A stretch of DNA of 8,963 nt, from positions 1 to 8,963 of the forward strand of contig WRGM01000109.1 of NCBI GenBank assembly GCA_009787175.1. The letters are read 5' to 3'. The translations under genes were made by a program, and so were the position numbers. Below are positions 6,710-8,963 of the stretch, in pieces. This DNA is from Candidatus Bathycorpusculum fermentans. Its GTDB lineage: Archaea; Thermoproteota; Bathyarchaeia; Bathyarchaeales; Bathycorpusculaceae. Position 1 is the stretch's first letter. Each line of letters opens with the position of its first letter. A model generated the notes under the pieces. It had not been told where the DNA came from and searched no databases. It saw only the letters and a program-made list of their open reading frames with translations.

Positions 6710-6917
6710 GATGACTATTATTATTTACCTTTTGATAAGAAATAGGATAGTGGTCACTTAAATATGCTTGTTGCTTTGTTTTGTGGTTGATTGGACAGTT
6801 AGTGGTGGTGATGGGTGCTAGATATGTAAAGTCAAGTTAATCATGTGTGTGTTGTGTGAAATAACCTTGTGCGTCTGGTAAATCTTTCAAGATGTTGGCG
6901 TGTATTACTGTTATCAT
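6705..6917 (-). pseudogene. remnant resembling the C-terminus of an endonuclease/exonuclease/phosphatase-fold hydrolase
   Basis: One minus-strand frame runs from ATG 6917 to TAG 6705 and is interrupted only by a TAA at 6839-6837. Before the stop it reads ILKDLPDAQGYFTQHTHD, and after it LDFTYLAP, then AYLSDHYPISY. In the EEP superfamily (DNase I-like, including sphingomyelinases) the last conserved motifs are a D-Y/F-I strand and a terminal SDH-P motif whose His is catalytic; the order and spacing here fit. A single CAA to TAA change would explain the stop. The same frame stays open a further ten codons into the recombinase 3' end (to 6947). The N-terminal two thirds of such an enzyme are absent, so it cannot be functional. 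The call rests on short motifs only. Confidence 0.42.
6763..6775 (+). repeat. 13-bp direct repeat, left copy (candidate att site)
   Basis: TATGCTTGTTGCT is identical to 8818-8830. The pair brackets the serine recombinase gene, the arrangement expected of attL and attR cores. This copy lies within the hydrolase-like remnant, whose frame seems to continue on both sides. Confidence 0.35.
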
Positions 6918-6919
6918 GT

Positions 6920-8491
6920 TTAATACTGTTGTGTCAAAAGAGGGATTTTAAAAAAGGCAGTGTCTTTATTTTCGGCAGTTGACAGGTAAAACGACATTTT
7001 ATCCCTGCCCTCAACAACAACCTTATGCAATACCTCGCTGCATATCGAATCGCCAAACTCTTTAAGCCGCACCAAATTTTCAACAGCTTGATCTATATTA
7101 TCTAATTTTTGCCGCAAATCCCGCGCTATCTTATTTTCACTATCCAACGCAGACAACCGCTTTTGTAAGGCTTCCTGCTGTTTCTCATACTGCGCATAAG
7201 ATTTTCTATACTCGGCAAGCTTAATCAGCCCGTCAAGGTGCATATCAATCAACCTTGTTTTTTTATCGGCGACCTTATCAAGCCCCGCCATAACCTCATT
7301 TAACTCATCCCCCTTGTTTGGACAATTGGCAATTACTTGCCGTATATGGTCTTTTAGCTCCCGCACAACAAGGTCTTTATTTTCAATAACCGTATTAAGG
7401 ACTGCTAAGAAATTATCCTTCAAAACCTGCTCGTGTATGGCTCGGCAATTACAGCCAATCTTTTGACCCTGCGCGTTTACCTTCTCCCTGCCGTATTTTA
7501 ACGCCTCTGTACATTGCCACATAATTTGCTGATTCCGCGACTTTTTATTGTTAATTCTGCGTTTAAAGCTTGAATTGCAATAGGCGCATTTGACTTTGCC
7601 GCTCCATATATGACGGTTGGAGTATCGGCTTTTTTCAAAGGTTGCCGTCTTTCGTCGCTGTATTTCCTTTTGTACCCTGTCAAAGGTTTCCTTATCAATA
7701 ATCGGCGCGTGATTATTCTCTACCGTGATTACGGCTTCCTCGCCCTCGTTGGGTTTGCGTTTGTGGCTCAAATAATCAACCGTGATAAATTTTCTCTGTT
7801 TTAATACCCCAGTGTATTTTTCATTCCTAAGAAGTTGGCGCACTACATTTGGTTTCCACCGTTCCGCCCCGCTTGGCGAAGGTATGCCTCTATTTGCGAG
7901 TTCTTTGCTTACAAGCATAAAACCCATTCCTGACAAGTATAAATCAAAAATGAGCCGAACCGTATTTGCTTCAGCCTCATTAACCGTAAGTTTGCCGTTT
8001 TTTAGGTCGTAGCCCAACGGGCACGCGCCGAAGACAACGCCTTTTTCCATCTGCCGCTTATGCCCCCACTTGACCCGCTCGGATGTTTTTCGGCTTTCTT
8101 CCTGCGCGATTGAGGACATAATTGTTAAACGCAACTCGGCATCATTATCAAGGGTGTTTATGTTATCATTCATAAAGTACACGCCAACGCCTAACCCCTT
8201 CAACTTGCGCGTATAAAATATGCTGTCTAAAGTATTCCGCGCGAACCTCGAAATCTCCTTCGTCAAAAGTAAATCAAATTTTTTATTTTCCGCGTCCTTT
8301 ATCATCCGTTGAAAATCTATCCGTTTTTCAACGCTCGTTCCGCTTATCCCTTCGTCAACATACAAACCGCAAAACTGCCAATCAGCATTACGCCCGATAT
8401 ACTGCTCAAAATACCGCTTTTGATTCTCTAAGCTGTTTAATTGGTCGTCCTGCTCTGTCGAAACCCTGCAATAAGCGCAAACACGCTTCAT
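6920..8491 (-). CDS. large serine recombinase (mobile element integrase/transposase)
   Basis: Catalyses site-specific integration and excision of DNA through a covalent serine-DNA intermediate. The 523-residue protein is full length. Residues 1-150 are the resolvase domain: VCAYCRVSTEQDDQ carries nucleophile Ser11, and LTKEISRFARNTLDS carries the conserved Arg82 and Arg85. A recombinase domain follows (about 155-285, with GACPLGYDLKNGKL and LLRNEKYTGVL), then a zinc ribbon with Cys302, Cys305, Cys327 and Cys347/349, a coiled coil (about 395-475), and a C-terminal EFGDSICSEVLHKVVVEG segment. It resembles recombinases of clostridial phages and Tn4451-like transposons. I start at ATG 8491; an in-frame TTG at 8509 has less support. 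Composition differs from neighbouring genes, and no other element gene accompanies it. Transfer from bacteria is likely; it looks intact. Confidence 0.95.
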   Translation of the reverse strand: MKRVCAYCRVSTEQDDQLNSLENQKRYFEQYIGRNADWQFCGLYVDEGISGTSVEKRIDFQRMIKDAENKKFDLLLTKEISRFARNTLDSIFYTRKLKGLGVGVYFMNDNINTLDNDAELRLTIMSSIAQEESRKTSERVKWGHKRQMEKGVVFGACPLGYDLKNGKLTVNEAEANTVRLIFDLYLSGMGFMLVSKELANRGIPSPSGAERWKPNVVRQLLRNEKYTGVLKQRKFITVDYLSHKRKPNEGEEAVITVENNHAPIIDKETFDRVQKEIQRRKTATFEKSRYSNRHIWSGKVKCAYCNSSFKRRINNKKSRNQQIMWQCTEALKYGREKVNAQGQKIGCNCRAIHEQVLKDNFLAVLNTVIENKDLVVRELKDHIRQVIANCPNKGDELNEVMAGLDKVADKKTRLIDMHLDGLIKLAEYRKSYAQYEKQQEALQKRLSALDSENKIARDLRQKLDNIDQAVENLVRLKEFGDSICSEVLHKVVVEGRDKMSFYLSTAENKDTAFFKIPLLTQQY

Positions 8492-8508
8492 AAAAACCAC
8501 TTTACACA

Positions 8509-8524
8509 AAGCGTTGTTACGCTT
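8509..8524. promoter_or_regulatory. inverted repeat over the recombinase transcription start
   Basis: AAGCGT (8509-8514) and ACGCTT (8519-8524) are perfect inverted repeats around a four-base loop. They lie between the TATA box and the start codon, on the predicted initiation site, so they could be an operator or a 5' hairpin limiting expression. Confidence 0.4.
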
Positions 8525-8530
8525 ATTTTG

Positions 8531-8540
8531 CTTTTATAGG
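8531..8540 (-). promoter_or_regulatory. TATA box of the recombinase gene
   Basis: The minus strand reads CCTATAAAAG, a strong archaeal TATA box. Transcription should begin near 8508, giving a leader of about 17 bases with only a weak purine-rich element (AAAGTGG) before ATG 8491. Confidence 0.55.
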
Positions 8541-8689
8541 TTTTCTAAAAAAGCTAAAATTCCCAACATCAATATAACTGGCATAAAGAAGAAAAGCAAA
8601 ATGTGCAAAAACATGAACTTAAAAAATACCGACTTTAAAACAAGTACATCATGTGATAGCTTCGTTACATAATTAACTAAAGAATGCAA
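8534..8689 (-). CDS. possible small membrane protein upstream of the recombinase
   Basis: An open frame of 51 residues starts at TTG 8689, after an in-frame TAG two codons before, and ends at TAA 8534. An internal ATG at 8614 would give 26 residues. The N-terminal half is mildly basic; the C-terminal half, from MFLHILLFFFMPVIL through LGILAFLENL, is a single strongly hydrophobic helix. No ribosome binding site or family match is evident. The stop overlaps the recombinase TATA box. It may be a small membrane protein, a scar of an older gene, or chance in AT-rich DNA. The rest of 8492-8790 holds only the recombinase promoter and the terminator described separately. Confidence 0.22.
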   Translation of the reverse strand: MHSLVNYVTKLSHDVLVLKSVFFKFMFLHILLFFFMPVILMLGILAFLENL

Positions 8690-8764
8690 CAGCTATTTTT
8701 TAAGAAAACATATCGCACGTTTGCATTATCCAATTTTGTCTATAAAAAACATATTCATAACAAG

Positions 8765-8784
8765 TTAAAAAAAATAAAAAGGAG
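8765..8784 (-). terminator. T-rich terminator after the surface-protein gene
   Basis: Seven bases past the stop at 8791, the minus strand reads CC, six T, A, eight T, then AAC. Long T-runs of this kind are the usual archaeal termination signal, and it is correctly placed for the gene entering from the right edge. Confidence 0.55.
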
Positions 8785-8790
8785 AGTTTC

Positions 8791-8963
8791 TTATTTTTGT
8801 TTCTTTTTGGCTACCAGTATGCTTGTTGCTATTATTGCTATAATTACGCCAACCGTTACGCCTATGATTAGCATGTTTGAATTTGGCGTAGATACTATAG
8901 CGTTATCTGTAGGGTTAGTGTTGTCAATAGTGTTATCGGGATAGTAAGTTCCACCAGTTGCCA
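8791..8963 (-). CDS. C-terminal part of a secreted, membrane-anchored surface protein
   Basis: Fifty-six residues are visible from the right edge to the TAA at 8793-8791. The first part, GGTYYPDNTIDNTNPTDN, is polar and rich in Asn, Thr and Asp, as in the linker next to the wall of archaeal surface proteins, with potential N-glycosylation sites. Then comes a single hydrophobic helix, MLIIGVTVGVIIAIIATSIL, and a short basic tail VAKKKQK that would stay in the cytoplasm. This is the classic layout of a C-terminal anchor, so the missing N-terminal part should lie outside the cell. What that part does cannot be told. A T-rich terminator follows. The right copy of a 13-bp direct repeat lies within the membrane-helix codons. 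Confidence 0.75.
   Translation of the reverse strand, partial: ATGGTYYPDNTIDNTNPTDNAIVSTPNSNMLIIGVTVGVIIAIIATSILVAKKKQK
8818..8830 (+). repeat. 13-bp direct repeat, right copy (candidate att site)
   Basis: Identical to 6763-6775. It lies in the codons for the membrane helix of the surface protein; on the minus strand it supplies the codons for Ala-Thr-Ser-Ile. If it is an attachment core, the element replaced the last residues and terminator of this gene. Confidence 0.35.

Noticed and set aside
7498..8012. Small frames within or opposite the recombinase gene
   Set aside because: They overlap an intact recombinase reading frame and carry no independent motifs or start signals.
8684..8944. 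Plus-strand 86-residue hydrophobic frame at the right edge
   Set aside because: Its hydrophobicity mirrors the membrane helix encoded on the minus strand by the surface-protein tail, which has better context (anchor layout, terminator).
1..8963. CRISPR array, tRNA, rRNA, toxin-antitoxin or defence cassette
   Set aside because: Read through for regularly spaced repeats, tRNA-like cloverleaf arms and known defence motifs; none was seen by eye. A covariance-model scan would be the decisive test for RNAs.

Overview
The window looks like archaeal chromosome. Characteristic archaeal genes are present: diphthine synthase, a DUF357 protein, a RibL-type FAD synthetase, a CTP-dependent riboflavin kinase fused to a winged-helix domain, and an archaeal-type phosphoglycerate mutase. 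Several genes have TATA boxes at archaeal spacing, and the right edge holds the tail of a surface protein anchored by a C-terminal membrane helix. The mix of genes and the style of the surface-protein tail suggest a Bathyarchaeia-like (TACK-side) lineage, possibly gut-associated, but the lineage is my inference and is not proven by the sequence.

Layout. At the left edge a minus-strand gene of unknown function begins at 42 and runs out of the window; its promoter carries a perfect 24-bp palindrome at the predicted transcription start. From 279 to 3690 a minus-strand operon reads apgM-like phosphomutase, cobD-like aminotransferase, cbiB. The last two make and attach the aminopropanol (phosphate) arm of cobamides. 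A divergent promoter region (3691-3851) separates this operon from a plus-strand operon of four tightly overlapping genes: dph5, DUF357, ribL and a rhomboid protease (3852-5993). Converging on it, with a 26-bp overlap, is ribK (RbkR type, 5968-6675). RibK makes FMN and RibL makes FAD from it, so the two last steps of flavin cofactor synthesis meet here.

Right of 6700 the character changes. There is a decayed remnant that resembles the C-terminus of an endonuclease/exonuclease/phosphatase-fold hydrolase, then a complete large serine recombinase of the type common in clostridial mobile elements (6920-8491), then a short hydrophobic reading frame, and finally the C-terminal end of a secreted surface protein. 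The recombinase has an archaeal TATA box with an inverted repeat over its predicted start site, and its composition differs from the strongly C-over-G plus strand of the core genes. A 13-bp perfect direct repeat brackets it (6763-6775 and 8818-8830), which could mark the ends of a small integrated element with no cargo, although the left copy also lies inside the hydrolase remnant.

Most of the window is core metabolism. I see no CRISPR array, tRNA or rRNA, and no clearly new defence system. The parts most worth following up are the minimal recombinase element in an archaeal genome, the palindromic operator candidates, and the phosphomutase-like gene in the cobamide operon.
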